Origin: Actinophytocola sp.
GTDB taxonomy: Bacteria > Actinomycetota > Actinomycetes > Mycobacteriales > Pseudonocardiaceae
Direction: 5' to 3'
Length of the DNA stretch: 40,704 bases
NCBI RefSeq assembly: GCF_009379765.1
Contig: NZ_WHTD01000068.1
Location: forward strand, 1 to 40,704
Shown: in pieces, positions 1 to 7,021 of the stretch
Numbering within the stretch: the first letter of the stretch is position 1
Layout of the letters: each line of letters begins with the position of its first letter
Position numbers and translations under genes: made by a program
Notes under the pieces: model-generated
What the model was told of the DNA's origin: nothing
Databases searched by the model: none
What the model saw: the letters and a program-made list of their open reading frames with translations, nothing else

Positions 1-261
1 CGCCGCCAACGTGCGCGGCAACCGGGTGGCCAGGGTGACCGCGAGGTCGAGGCGGTGTTGCGCGGCGCGGAGAGAGATCCGAAACAAGGCGGCGACCTCG
101 AGCGCGTCGAACTCGCTGCCACTGGCCGCCGCGAACCGGGCGAGTTGTTCCAGTGAGTGTCCCTCGTTCTGCCAGGCCGCCCGCGTGAACCCGCGTGCCG
201 TCGCCAGCGGTATGGCTTCCGGGGCGGGGTCGTCGGGTAGATCGACAAGCGGCTCGCACAT
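1..261 (-). CDS. DUF222 / 13E12-repeat HNH endonuclease family protein, N-terminal part
   Basis: The reverse strand has an open frame from an ATG at 261 to the window edge (87 residues seen). After an acidic N-terminus it contains SLEQLARFAAASGSEFDALE and then LRAAQHRLDLAVTLATRLPR, the typical opening of the actinobacterial DUF222 domain. In this family that domain precedes a C-terminal HNH nuclease motif, which would lie outside the window. These genes are multicopy and often linked to mobile DNA; the cellular role is not settled. A TAGAAT hexamer lies seven bases before the ATG with no Shine-Dalgarno between, so translation may be leaderless. The protein is partial only because the window ends. 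The assignment rests on the LAVTLATRLPR type motif. Confidence 0.75.
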   Translation of the reverse strand, partial: MCEPLVDLPDDPAPEAIPLATARGFTRAAWQNEGHSLEQLARFAAASGSEFDALEVAALFRISLRAAQHRLDLAVTLATRLPRTLAA

Positions 262-469
262 ATGGTCGATTCTACCCGAACCGCGACACGATTTCCGTTG
301 TGTGGCAAGGATTTCACCCCATCGGGTCGGCATGCACCCACCGTGAGCTGCGGCCGTGGTCCCGGGGGTTGGCGCGACACTCGGTCTGAATACACGGACG
401 TGCCTGTCCTGCAAGGGAATATCGGGGTTTGCGACGGTCCGAGGTCGTCGAGCGGGAAGGCTCTCCAAG
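262..469. other. Intergenic, no gene seen
   Basis: Apart from the probable promoter of the DUF222 gene at its left end I see no coding signal, repeat or RNA. The right end runs into the transposase remnant. Confidence 0.5.
269..274 (-). promoter_or_regulatory. Possible -10 box for a leaderless DUF222 transcript
   Basis: TAGAAT on the minus strand ends seven bases before the ATG at 261, which would put the transcription start at or next to the start codon. No convincing -35 box is visible at the expected distance, so this is a weak call. Confidence 0.35.
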
Positions 470-757
470 GTGGAGCGCATCCAGTGGCGTCCGTGGTTGT
501 CCGTCATCGCCGGCGGCGAGTCGTTGATCTCCTCAGCGGGTGGGGTGTTGCTGGCGCGGACCGGTCGGGTGTGTGGGCTGGAGCGGGCGTTCTCGGCGGC
601 GCCGATCGGTCGCTGGCCGCGATCCGCGGCGCCCGCGGCCAAACGCGGACCTGGGTCTGGGACAGGGCGGGCAGACCACAACAGAGCGGGCTGGTGTTCC
701 TGGATCTGGACCCGTCTCTGGTGACCACGCATCCGGATGAATGGGCGGCCAACGCCA
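470..757 (+). pseudogene. IS1380-type transposase remnant
   Basis: Two adjacent frames together recall the N-terminus of actinobacterial IS1380-family transposases. The first (470-600) reads VERIQWRPWLSV then SSAGGVLLARTGRVCGLERA, like the family's QAGGVLLVETVRKTGLDxAISAAL. The second (about 601-757, a different frame) reads SLAAIRGARGQTRTWVWDRA and FLDLDPSLVTTHPDEW, like AIRxARxxxRERVWxLAG...VDLDxxLVxAHSEK. The roughly 40 residues normally between these blocks are missing and the frame changes near 600, so an internal deletion has occurred. The C-terminal catalytic part is absent and no terminal inverted repeats were found. It is a relic, not an active element. The match is from memory of the family, not a search. 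Confidence 0.55.
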
Positions 758-819
758 ACTTTTCACGGAATCACTCATCCAGATGATCGATCTTGCGGTC
801 ACCCGGGCACAATCGGGGG

Positions 820-1353
820 ATGCGGGTGATTCTCTGCGGGGCCAACCCCGGTGTCCGGCTGTTCGACGGTGACACGGTCACCGCGTACGCCTCGGTGTGG
901 GTGGTCGACTGGTCCGAGCGCGGCGCAGGAAGCGCGATCGTGCTGTGGCACGACGGCGTGGTGCGAGTGCTCGGCGAGGACCCGGCGTTCGGCGGGTGGC
1001 TGGAGCGCGCGTTCACCCGCCACTTCCCCGAGGCCGACGGGCTGCCGTGGCCGGAGCCGACCCCCGAGCGCACCGCCGTGGAGGTCCGGCTCGACCTCGG
1101 GACCGGCCTGTCCGCGCGGGCGGGCGACGTCGAGATCACCATGTCCGGGGTGCTCGACCGGCGGGCCTTCGAGACCGACGAGTTCCCCCTCGACGGTGTC
1201 CCGCACGGCCTGCGCCTGGTGACCGCGCCCACCTCGGACGCGACGATCGAGGTCGGCGGGCGGCGGTTGGCCGGAACGGTCACCCGCGGCGGCTCGGCCG
1301 ACCGACCGTCGTCATCGGCCTTCCTCACCACCGCGGAGGTGTGGCTGCGCTGA
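820..1353 (+). CDS. Conserved hypothetical protein (177 aa)
   Basis: A 177-residue protein starting MRVILCGANPGVRLFDGD and ending LTTAEVWLR. It has no signal peptide, membrane segment or catalytic motif that I recognise. The composition is acidic with many short hydrophobic stretches, suggesting a small soluble beta-rich protein. I chose the ATG at 820 over one 27 bases upstream because it follows a G-rich stretch, with CACAAT seven bases upstream as a possible -10 for a leaderless message. The stop lies five bases before the stop of the convergent GNAT gene, so the two end tail to tail with no terminator between. The function is unknown; a link to the neighbouring glycan cluster is not shown. 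Confidence 0.65.
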   Translation: MRVILCGANPGVRLFDGDTVTAYASVWVVDWSERGAGSAIVLWHDGVVRVLGEDPAFGGWLERAFTRHFPEADGLPWPEPTPERTAVEVRLDLGTGLSARAGDVEITMSGVLDRRAFETDEFPLDGVPHGLRLVTAPTSDATIEVGGRRLAGTVTRGGSADRPSSSAFLTTAEVWLR

Positions 1354-1358
1354 GGGGC

Positions 1359-2435
1359 TCAGCGCACCGGTACCGCGGCCGCGTACTGCGGCACCATCCG
1401 GGCGCCGAGCGACGCCTTGAGCTTGGGCATCTTCTTGCCCACGATCACACCCTGCTTGCCCGCCGCGATCGACCAGTGCGCCATCTCGCCGTAGACGTGC
1501 AGGTAGAGGTTGCGGGCGCCACCGTCCTCGACCGGAAGTGCCGACCACGTGCGGAAGGTCGGCCAGTCCGGGTGGTCGAGCACCAACGCGACCGCCAGCC
1601 TGCGCCCGGTGACCGGGTCGTCGTAGGTCACGGTCCGCACGTCCGGCTCGGCGAGCAGCTTGGCGAGCGACGCGCCGAACTGGGGCAACGGCAGGATCGG
1701 GACGTCCTTGTGCTTGTCGGCGTTGTGCCGGAGCAGCCTGGTCAGGGCGACCACGTCCTCCTCGGCGCCCGTCCGCACGTCGACCCCGATCGCCGGGTTC
1801 CCGGTGACCAGGCGGTCGATCTTGCGCAGCTCCCACCGGCGTTTCTTGGCCAGCGTGGCCAGCCAGTCGTCGCGGGAGCGGTGGCCCGCGGTGTCCAGCA
1901 CGCCGATCGGCTCGATCGGGCGGATCATGCGGAACCGGCCGGCCACCTCGGCCACCTCGGGCTCCGCGAGCTGGCGCACCAGCAGACCGCGGAACCCGAT
2001 GCCCAGCTCGCGCCGCATGACCGACGTGTACTCGGCGACGTGCGCGCGCAGTGCCCCCGGCCGCTCCCCCGGCGCGTAGCCGGCGAACCACCAGCCGGGC
2101 ACCGCGCTGTTGTGCGGTGAACGCACGTCCAGGAAGCCGACCCGGCCGGCGCGTCCGCTCGCGGCGAACCGGTACCGGTGGGTGCCGGCGGTCACCCACG
2201 CCGCCCACACCACCCCGCGCGGTTCCCCGCCGTCGAGGAACACGGTCACGAGCTGCGGGGTGCGCGCCAGCCACGCCTGCGCGGTGAGCACCGGCCAGCT
2301 CCAGTCGGCCCGCAGCCCGGCCCGCGCCCGCAACCTCGCCCAGTACCGCGGTTCCGGGTCGAACCGCGGGTCCAGCACCTCGGTGTCCGGCTGTTCGCTC
2401 CGCTTGGTCGCCACCACGCCCGCTCGCTCCCTCAC
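1359..2435 (-). CDS. FemAB/BioF2-like GNAT acyltransferase (trio 1, second GNAT)
   Basis: A 358-residue cytoplasmic protein with two tandem GNAT-like halves, as in FemAB/peptidogalycan-recognition and BioF2-like (Acetyltransf_6) proteins. These join aminoacyl or acyl groups to cell-wall, glycan or other amine acceptors. Visible marks are the N-terminal VLDPRFDPEP, a basic stretch WLATLAKKRRWELRK near residues 191-205, DVRTVTYDD in the second half, and the C-terminal block around GVIVGKKMPKLKASLG, equal to the G(R/K)xxxxLK(x)xLG signature of its paralogues. The GTG start at 2435 overlaps the stop of the upstream GNAT gene as GTGA, implying translational coupling. Two of the four GNATs in the window sit here, the others at 12218-14313. 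Donor and acceptor cannot be deduced; an acyl-CoA rather than aminoacyl-tRNA donor is equally possible. Confidence 0.7.
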   Translation of the reverse strand: MRERAGVVATKRSEQPDTEVLDPRFDPEPRYWARLRARAGLRADWSWPVLTAQAWLARTPQLVTVFLDGGEPRGVVWAAWVTAGTHRYRFAASGRAGRVGFLDVRSPHNSAVPGWWFAGYAPGERPGALRAHVAEYTSVMRRELGIGFRGLLVRQLAEPEVAEVAGRFRMIRPIEPIGVLDTAGHRSRDDWLATLAKKRRWELRKIDRLVTGNPAIGVDVRTGAEEDVVALTRLLRHNADKHKDVPILPLPQFGASLAKLLAEPDVRTVTYDDPVTGRRLAVALVLDHPDWPTFRTWSALPVEDGGARNLYLHVYGEMAHWSIAAGKQGVIVGKKMPKLKASLGARMVPQYAAAVPVR

Positions 2436-3430
2436 CCGGCAACCACCCGGGGGACGATCGCCAACCGCAAGGGCTCGATCCGGAAGCCGAGCCGGGTCTT
2501 GACCTCGTCCATCCCGCGGCCGACCGACAGGGACTTCCCGCCGCGCTCCACCAGGTGGTCCACCAGGTGGGTGTAGAGGTCGAAGTAGAGGTGCCCCCGC
2601 CCACCGTCACCTGCCGGCACCGCCGCGAAGTGCTGGCTGAGCAGGTGCGCCGGGTGGTCGAGCAGGGTGCTGAACGCCAGCAGGGTGCCGTCGGCGTCGT
2701 GGTAGGTCATGGTGCGCACGTCGGGCCGGGACACCAGGGCGGACAGGTACTCCGCGGTGACCGGGTTGCGCGAGTCGTGCCGGTACCGGTGGTACTTGTC
2801 CTGGTGCGCACCCAACATCGCCGCCAGCTCCGCGCCGTCCAGGTCGTGGCGGGCCGGCTCGAACCGGATCACCAGGTTCGGGTCGCCGGCCAGCTGGCGA
2901 CGCAGCTTGCGCAGGCTGGCCCGCCTGTTGCGGGACAGCGCGGCGAGCCACTCCCCGGTGCTGGCGAAGGTGTTGTCCAGCACGGCGGTGCCCGCGGCGG
3001 GCCGGACGAAGCGGCCGAACCCGGCGACCAGCGGCACGTCCGCGGGCGAGAGGTGCCAGTACACCAGCCCCAGGCAGCTCAGCCCCACGTAGCGGCACAG
3101 CGCGCGCTCGGCCGCACGCAGGATCTCCTTGCGCTCGACCACGTCGAGCCCCTCGGCGAACACCCAGCCCGGCACGCCGGAGATCCACTGCTGGAACACC
3201 TCGACCCACCGGGGACCGCGCCCGCGCCGGGCGACGAGGACGGTGAGCGCGGCGAGGACCACCCTGTCCCGGCGAACCAGCGCCAGCAGCACCGGCCGCG
3301 GTCCGCCCGCCGACTCGACGGCCAGCAGGCCGTAGTCCCACGGGGCGAGAAGCTGTTGTGCGGCAACGAATCCCGCCCAGTCCGGCGGCTCGGGGTCCAC
3401 GCGCGGGTCCAGCACGTCGACCGTGATCAC
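2432..3430 (-). CDS. FemAB/BioF2-like GNAT acyltransferase (trio 1, first GNAT)
   Basis: A 332-residue protein, paralogous to the genes at 1359, 12218 and 13258. It starts VITVDVLDPRVDPEP, has the conserved basic stretch WLAALSRNRRASLRKLRR (about 161-178), then DVRTMTYHDADG. Its C-terminal GNAT signature is SLSVGRGMDEVKTRLGFR. A longer frame is open upstream, but I chose the GTG at 3430 because its overlap with the preceding stop (GTGA) is repeated exactly at the equivalent junction of the second trio (14310-14313). No signal peptide or membrane segment is present. It probably acts on a cytoplasmic acceptor made by the divergent operon at 4507-12125. The precise acyl or aminoacyl group is unknown. 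Confidence 0.7.
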   Translation of the reverse strand: MITVDVLDPRVDPEPPDWAGFVAAQQLLAPWDYGLLAVESAGGPRPVLLALVRRDRVVLAALTVLVARRGRGPRWVEVFQQWISGVPGWVFAEGLDVVERKEILRAAERALCRYVGLSCLGLVYWHLSPADVPLVAGFGRFVRPAAGTAVLDNTFASTGEWLAALSRNRRASLRKLRRQLAGDPNLVIRFEPARHDLDGAELAAMLGAHQDKYHRYRHDSRNPVTAEYLSALVSRPDVRTMTYHDADGTLLAFSTLLDHPAHLLSQHFAAVPAGDGGRGHLYFDLYTHLVDHLVERGGKSLSVGRGMDEVKTRLGFRIEPLRLAIVPRVVAG

Positions 3431-4221
3431 GTGAGCACCACGGGCGTCCCGTGCCGGGGACACGGCACCACCCGCCCGCGCACCCCGCCGCCGACCAGCA
3501 CGTCGACGAACCGGGGCGAGTCCTGACGCAGCAGGGTGAACGCCAGCCCGGCGTCGGTCTCCCTGGCGTAGACCCGGTGCCAGTCAAGGTGCCAGCGACC
3601 ACAGGCACCGAACGCGCCGAGGTAGCCGAGCATCCGGTCGTGGACCAACCCGTAGGGCCCCCCGTCGAGCTGGTCGAGCTCGCGCAGCGGCCGGCGGCCG
3701 AGCCGGACGGCCGGCTCGGCCGGCAGCGCCCCCGCGAGGCGGATGAGGTGTTTGTCGGTGCCCACGGCCAGCACCGTGCCGCCCCTCGTGAGGGTCGCGG
3801 TCAGCTCGGCGAGCACGACCGACGCGCCGTCGGCCATCCCGTCCGGGTCGAGCACGCAGCCGCGCACCCGCCCGGGCAGGTCGGTCGGCGGCCGCGACCC
3901 TGCCTCGTCGAGCACCGCGACCAGCGCCCCGGGCGGCAGCGGGCGGAGCACCGGACCGAGGCCGCGCGACGGGTCCGCCTCGAGCCGACCGCCGGCCAGC
4001 GGGACCAGGTCGACCTGGGCGCTCTCGACCTCGGCGGGCGAAACCGCCCCGCCATGGGTTCCGGTGCGGCCGGGCACCAGCACCGGATCGGTACGGCCGT
4101 CGACGGCCCACCGGTACCGGTAGAACGGGACGGTGGCGAAGGTCGACCGAACCGTCCGCAGATAGGCGGCGCGCCACAACCGCGACACCCCGTGGCTCCA
4201 CATGAGCAGCGAGTGTGCCAC
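3427..4221 (-). CDS. CapK/PaaK-like protein, apparently lacking the ATP loop (trio 1)
   Basis: A protein of about 264 residues. The N-terminal WRAAYLRTVRSTFATVPFYR and C-terminal ACGRWHLDWHRVYARET with a late VVPCPRHGTP resemble the two ends of phenylacetate-CoA-ligase-like (CapK) adenylate-forming proteins, such as ETVPFYRxxW and ECGxxHxDxxxVxVE. The middle is short and shows no S/T-G-rich nucleotide loop, so ligase activity is doubtful; it may bind or hand over an acyl or adenylate intermediate. Its paralogue is at 14310. I favour the GTG at 4221 because the codons for VAxSxLMW are shared with that paralogue and similarity stops there; the ATG at 4203 is the alternative. It is the first gene of a three-gene operon and divergent from the glycosyltransferase gene. 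Confidence 0.55.
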   Translation of the reverse strand: MAHSLLMWSHGVSRLWRAAYLRTVRSTFATVPFYRYRWAVDGRTDPVLVPGRTGTHGGAVSPAEVESAQVDLVPLAGGRLEADPSRGLGPVLRPLPPGALVAVLDEAGSRPPTDLPGRVRGCVLDPDGMADGASVVLAELTATLTRGGTVLAVGTDKHLIRLAGALPAEPAVRLGRRPLRELDQLDGGPYGLVHDRMLGYLGAFGACGRWHLDWHRVYARETDAGLAFTLLRQDSPRFVDVLVGGGVRGRVVPCPRHGTPVVLT

Positions 4222-4506
4222 GAGACCTGGGCTTTCATCCCCCGTGCCGGTCAGGGACAGGCCAGACGCCGCAAATAAGAAATACATCCGCTGGGCTGAA
4301 CGGCGCAACCTTCACAAAGAGGCTCGCACGACCGCATAGCGGAACGTATAAAGCGGTTCGAGTCATGCGCGTGACCAGACCTGCCGTGCAGGCCAGGCGA
4401 TCCCTGACCTGCTCCCGAGCGCCGTCGGAGGATCCATGCCGGTGTCACCCAACCATAGCGATAGCTCTCCGCCCCTCTTATCGGACCTATCGGCGGTCTG
4501 GCACAG
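4222..4506. promoter_or_regulatory. Divergent intergenic region of the glycan cluster
   Basis: These 285 bases separate trio 1 (minus) from the plus operon and should carry promoters for both. A TATAAA lies at 4347-4352, but the hexamer 17 bases upstream is poor. The stretch 4271-4290 is unusually AT-rich for this genome. No clear operator palindrome was found. Confidence 0.4.
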
Positions 4507-5532
4507 ATGAGCGCCGAACCGGCCGGACCGGCCGAGGCGGGGCTGTCCGTGGTGATTCCGTGCTACAACGAGATCGACAACGTCGACCACGTCTGCGCCG
4601 AGGTGCTGGCCGAGCTGGGCCACCTCGACCTCGAGCTGATCTTCGTCGACGACGGCAGCAGTGACGGGACCCTGGACGCGATCAAGCGGCTGGCCATGGC
4701 CGACTCCCGGGTGCACTACATCTCCTTCACCCGCAACTTCGGCTTCGAGGCCGCGTTCTCGGCCGGGTACCGGTACGCGCGCCGCCCGTGGATCCTGCAC
4801 CTCGACGCCGACCAGCAGTTCCCTGCCGCCGAGGCACGCAGGCTTATCGAGGTCGCCGGTCACGGCTACGACGCGGTGTTCGGCGTTCGCAACGACCGCA
4901 AGGACCCGCTGGCCCGCAGGCTCGGCACGGCCGCGTTCCACTTCGTGGCCGCGAGGATGCTGCGCATCGAGCTGCCCAAGGATGCCACCGCGTTCCGCCT
5001 GGTGCGGACCTCGCTGGCGAGGAAGATCGTCGACCTGCGCCTCGGCACGCCGTACTTCCTGGCCACCGTGCCCCGGCTGACCAGCCGGTACACCACCGTC
5101 CCGGTCGAGCACCGGGCCCGGCTGCGCGGCGAGTCCAAGGTCGGCCTGCGGTGGCTGGCCGGGCACGCGATCGGGCTGTTCGTCAGCGTCGGCCGCAGGC
5201 TGACCACGCTGGCCTCGGTCACCGCGCTGGGCGCCAGCGCGCTGGCACTGTTGTTCGCGCTGCTCGCCGCGACGGGGCTGCTCGCGCCGGCCGCCGGCGG
5301 CGCCGCGCTGTTCGTGCTGGTCGCCACCGCGCTCGGGGTGCTCGGGCTGACCGTGCGCTTCCTGGTCGTGATCGCCGCGAGCCAGGCCCGGCCGCGGCTG
5401 TTCTACGTGCGAGAGGCGACCGTTCCGGTCGACGCGGCGGACCTGCTGTTCGGCCCGGCCGACCCCGCGCCGACCAACGACCTGCCAGAACAGCGCCCCG
5501 CGACCCGGTCTCCCGAACAGGCCCGAACGTGA
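4507..5532 (+). CDS. GtrB/ArnC/DPMS-like GT2 glycosyltransferase with C-terminal membrane helices
   Basis: A 341-residue GT-A family 2 glycosyltransferase. Visible marks are LSVVIPCYNE (about 13-22), FVDDGSSDGT (about 51-60), the DxD-type LHLDADQQF and, before the membrane part, RLRGESKVGLRWL. The last is the RxxGxSK block of enzymes that move a sugar from a nucleotide donor to polyprenyl phosphate. Two hydrophobic segments follow (about 233-262 and 265-300), as in GtrB/ArnC/DPMS. The likely product is a polyprenyl-phosphate sugar on the inner membrane face, fitting the flippase two genes downstream. It is the first gene of the plus operon. The ATG at 4507 has no strong Shine-Dalgarno. The C-terminus is low-complexity and runs into a repeat island that overlaps the stop codon. 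Confidence 0.8.
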   Translation: MSAEPAGPAEAGLSVVIPCYNEIDNVDHVCAEVLAELGHLDLELIFVDDGSSDGTLDAIKRLAMADSRVHYISFTRNFGFEAAFSAGYRYARRPWILHLDADQQFPAAEARRLIEVAGHGYDAVFGVRNDRKDPLARRLGTAAFHFVAARMLRIELPKDATAFRLVRTSLARKIVDLRLGTPYFLATVPRLTSRYTTVPVEHRARLRGESKVGLRWLAGHAIGLFVSVGRRLTTLASVTALGASALALLFALLAATGLLAPAAGGAALFVLVATALGVLGLTVRFLVVIAASQARPRLFYVREATVPVDAADLLFGPADPAPTNDLPEQRPATRSPEQART

Positions 5533-5817
5533 GCGAACGTGCGAGCGAACCAGTGTCACAGGGCGACCGCGAGCGGCTCGACCGAGCCTGCGAGGGGGCC
5601 TAATGAGCGAGCGTGCGAGCGAACCAGTGTCACGGGCCCGCGAACCAGCGAGCGGAGCGAGCCAAATGACACAGGCTCGTGAGTGGGCCGCCGGTGTCTG
5701 GACTGACGAGCAGCGGAGTGAGGAACGAACGAGCAGCGCAGGAGGGAAGACACCGGGAACAGGCCCACTCACCAGCGAGCGAAGCGAGCCAATCCAGCAC
5801 CGTGAGCCGGTGTCACA
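5529..5817. repeat. Repeat island between glycosyltransferase and ATP-grasp genes
   Basis: It is built from copies of a module ending GAGCGAACCAGTGTCAC. Near-identical 31-bp copies lie at 5529-5559 and 5603-5633. A variant with AGCGAGCGGAGCGAGCC followed by TGACAC lies near 5645-5672, and another around 5771-5817. The first copy overlaps the glycosyltransferase stop and the last contributes the GTG start of the ATP-grasp gene. The frame of that gene stays open back to an ATG at 5603, so a 69-residue repeat-derived N-terminal extension is conceivable. Confidence 0.75.
5679..5772. repeat. Long imperfect hairpin inside the repeat island
   Basis: GTGAGTGGGCC (5679-5689) pairs perfectly with GGCCCACTCAC (5762-5772), and just inside it CCGGTGTCT (5691-5699) pairs with AGACACCGG (5748-5756). 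This leaves a loop of about 48 bases. Outer sequences (TGACAC and GTGTCA) can extend the pairing weakly. It could be an attenuator, an mRNA stability element or the core of a palindromic mobile repeat. Confidence 0.65.
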
Positions 5818-7021
5818 CACGCTGGTCGTCCTGGGCGGCTCGGACCACACGGCCGGTACCTACCAGCGGGCGGCCAAGCTGGGCTATCGCACGATCGCGG
5901 TCGACCCGCGCCCGAGCGTGGAGCTGGCCGACGAGTACCTCACGATCAGCACCAGGGCGCCGGAACGGATCGCCGCGGCACTGCCGGACCGGTCGGACAT
6001 CGTCGGCGTGCTGTGCCCGGGCAACGACGTCGGGCTCGCGGCCAGGGCCTTCCTGACCCGGCACTGGAAGCTGGCCGACCGGCTCCCCGAGTCGGCGGTG
6101 GTCCCGTCGGTGGACAAGGCGGAGTTCCGGCGGGTGTGCACGCGGCTCGGCCTCCCCGGCTACGGCTGGGCGTCCGGTCGCCCCGGCCCCGACGTGCTCG
6201 ACCAGGCCCGCCACCTGCGCTATCCGGCCGTGGTCAAGCCGGTCGACGGCTCCGGCTCGCGGGGCGTCGCTCCCTGCGCCGGCCCGGCCGGGCTGCCCCG
6301 CGCGTTCACCGAGGCGTTGGCCCACTCCCCCACCGGGCGGGTGCTCGTGGAGGAGTTCGTCGGCGGGACGCCGCTCACCGTCGAGGCGCTGGTGCTGGCC
6401 GGTGCGGTGATCTTCCACGCGGTCAGCGAGCGCACCCTGACCCCGCCGCCGTTCTTCGTCACCAGCTCGCACCTGCTGCCCGCCGCGCTGCCCCCGGAGG
6501 CCGACGCCGCGCTGGTGGACACGCTGACCGCGGTGTGCGCGGAGATCGGGTACCGGCGCGGGCCGCTGACCGTGGACGCGGTGCTCGGCCACGACGGCCT
6601 GCTGTACCCGATCGACCTGAGCGTGCGCACCGGCGGGAACGGGCTGCCGGAGGCGATCGAGAGCGCCTACGGCGTGGACGTCGCCGGCGCCGCGGTCGCG
6701 TTCGCCGCCGGCGAGGACGTGCCGTGCGAGCCCCGGCCGCCGCGGCCGACCCTGGTGCGGCTGCTCAGCTCCGACCGCGCCGGCACGATGACCGGAATCG
6801 AGGGCGCGGCCGAGGTGCGGGCCATGCCCGAGGTGATCGACCTGCAGCTGTTCACCGAGCCCGGATCCCGGGTCGAACCGTTCGAGCGGGCAGACCGCAA
6901 GCTGGGGCAGGTCGTGTTCTCCGGCGGATCGGTCGCCACCCTCCGGGCCGCCGAGTCCGCGGTGCGTGCGACGTTGCGGTTCCGGCTGGCGGAGCAGGAC
7001 CTGCCGGTGCCGCTGCCATGA
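5810..7021 (+). CDS. ATP-grasp carboxylate-amine ligase 1
   Basis: A 403-residue ATP-grasp protein. An N-terminal PurK/biotin-carboxylase-like subdomain (LVVLGGSDHTAGTYQRA, then ELADEYLTIST) precedes the ATP-binding part: VVKPVDGSGSRGV (Lys143 and glycine loop), VLVEEFVGG (about 178-185) and YPIDLSVRTGGNG (267-278). Such enzymes form an acyl phosphate and couple it to an amine, often an amino acid or sugar amine. The Mg site usually reads E(L/I)xxRxGGN; here the acid is Asp269, while ligase 2 at 10887 keeps Glu. I chose GTG 5810 because similarity to ligase 2 starts there. Its TGA overlaps the flippase ATG (ATGA). It probably makes an amide bond in the cluster product. Confidence 0.75.
   Translation: MSHTLVVLGGSDHTAGTYQRAAKLGYRTIAVDPRPSVELADEYLTISTRAPERIAAALPDRSDIVGVLCPGNDVGLAARAFLTRHWKLADRLPESAVVPSVDKAEFRRVCTRLGLPGYGWASGRPGPDVLDQARHLRYPAVVKPVDGSGSRGVAPCAGPAGLPRAFTEALAHSPTGRVLVEEFVGGTPLTVEALVLAGAVIFHAVSERTLTPPPFFVTSSHLLPAALPPEADAALVDTLTAVCAEIGYRRGPLTVDAVLGHDGLLYPIDLSVRTGGNGLPEAIESAYGVDVAGAAVAFAAGEDVPCEPRPPRPTLVRLLSSDRAGTMTGIEGAAEVRAMPEVIDLQLFTEPGSRVEPFERADRKLGQVVFSGGSVATLRAAESAVRATLRFRLAEQDLPVPLP

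Noticed and set aside
11..346. A plus-strand gene at the left edge
   Set aside because: It is antisense to the DUF222 protein, whose motif is clear on the minus strand.
897..2120. A plus-strand frame of 407 codons over the hypothetical gene and GNAT
   Set aside because: It spans two real genes in other frames and has Arg/Pro-dominated shadow composition.
5603..5809. A 69-residue N-terminal extension of ATP-grasp ligase 1
   Set aside because: The extension is entirely repeat-encoded (SERASEPVS-type) and absent from the paralogue, which begins at the equivalent of GTG 5810. It is kept only as a possibility.
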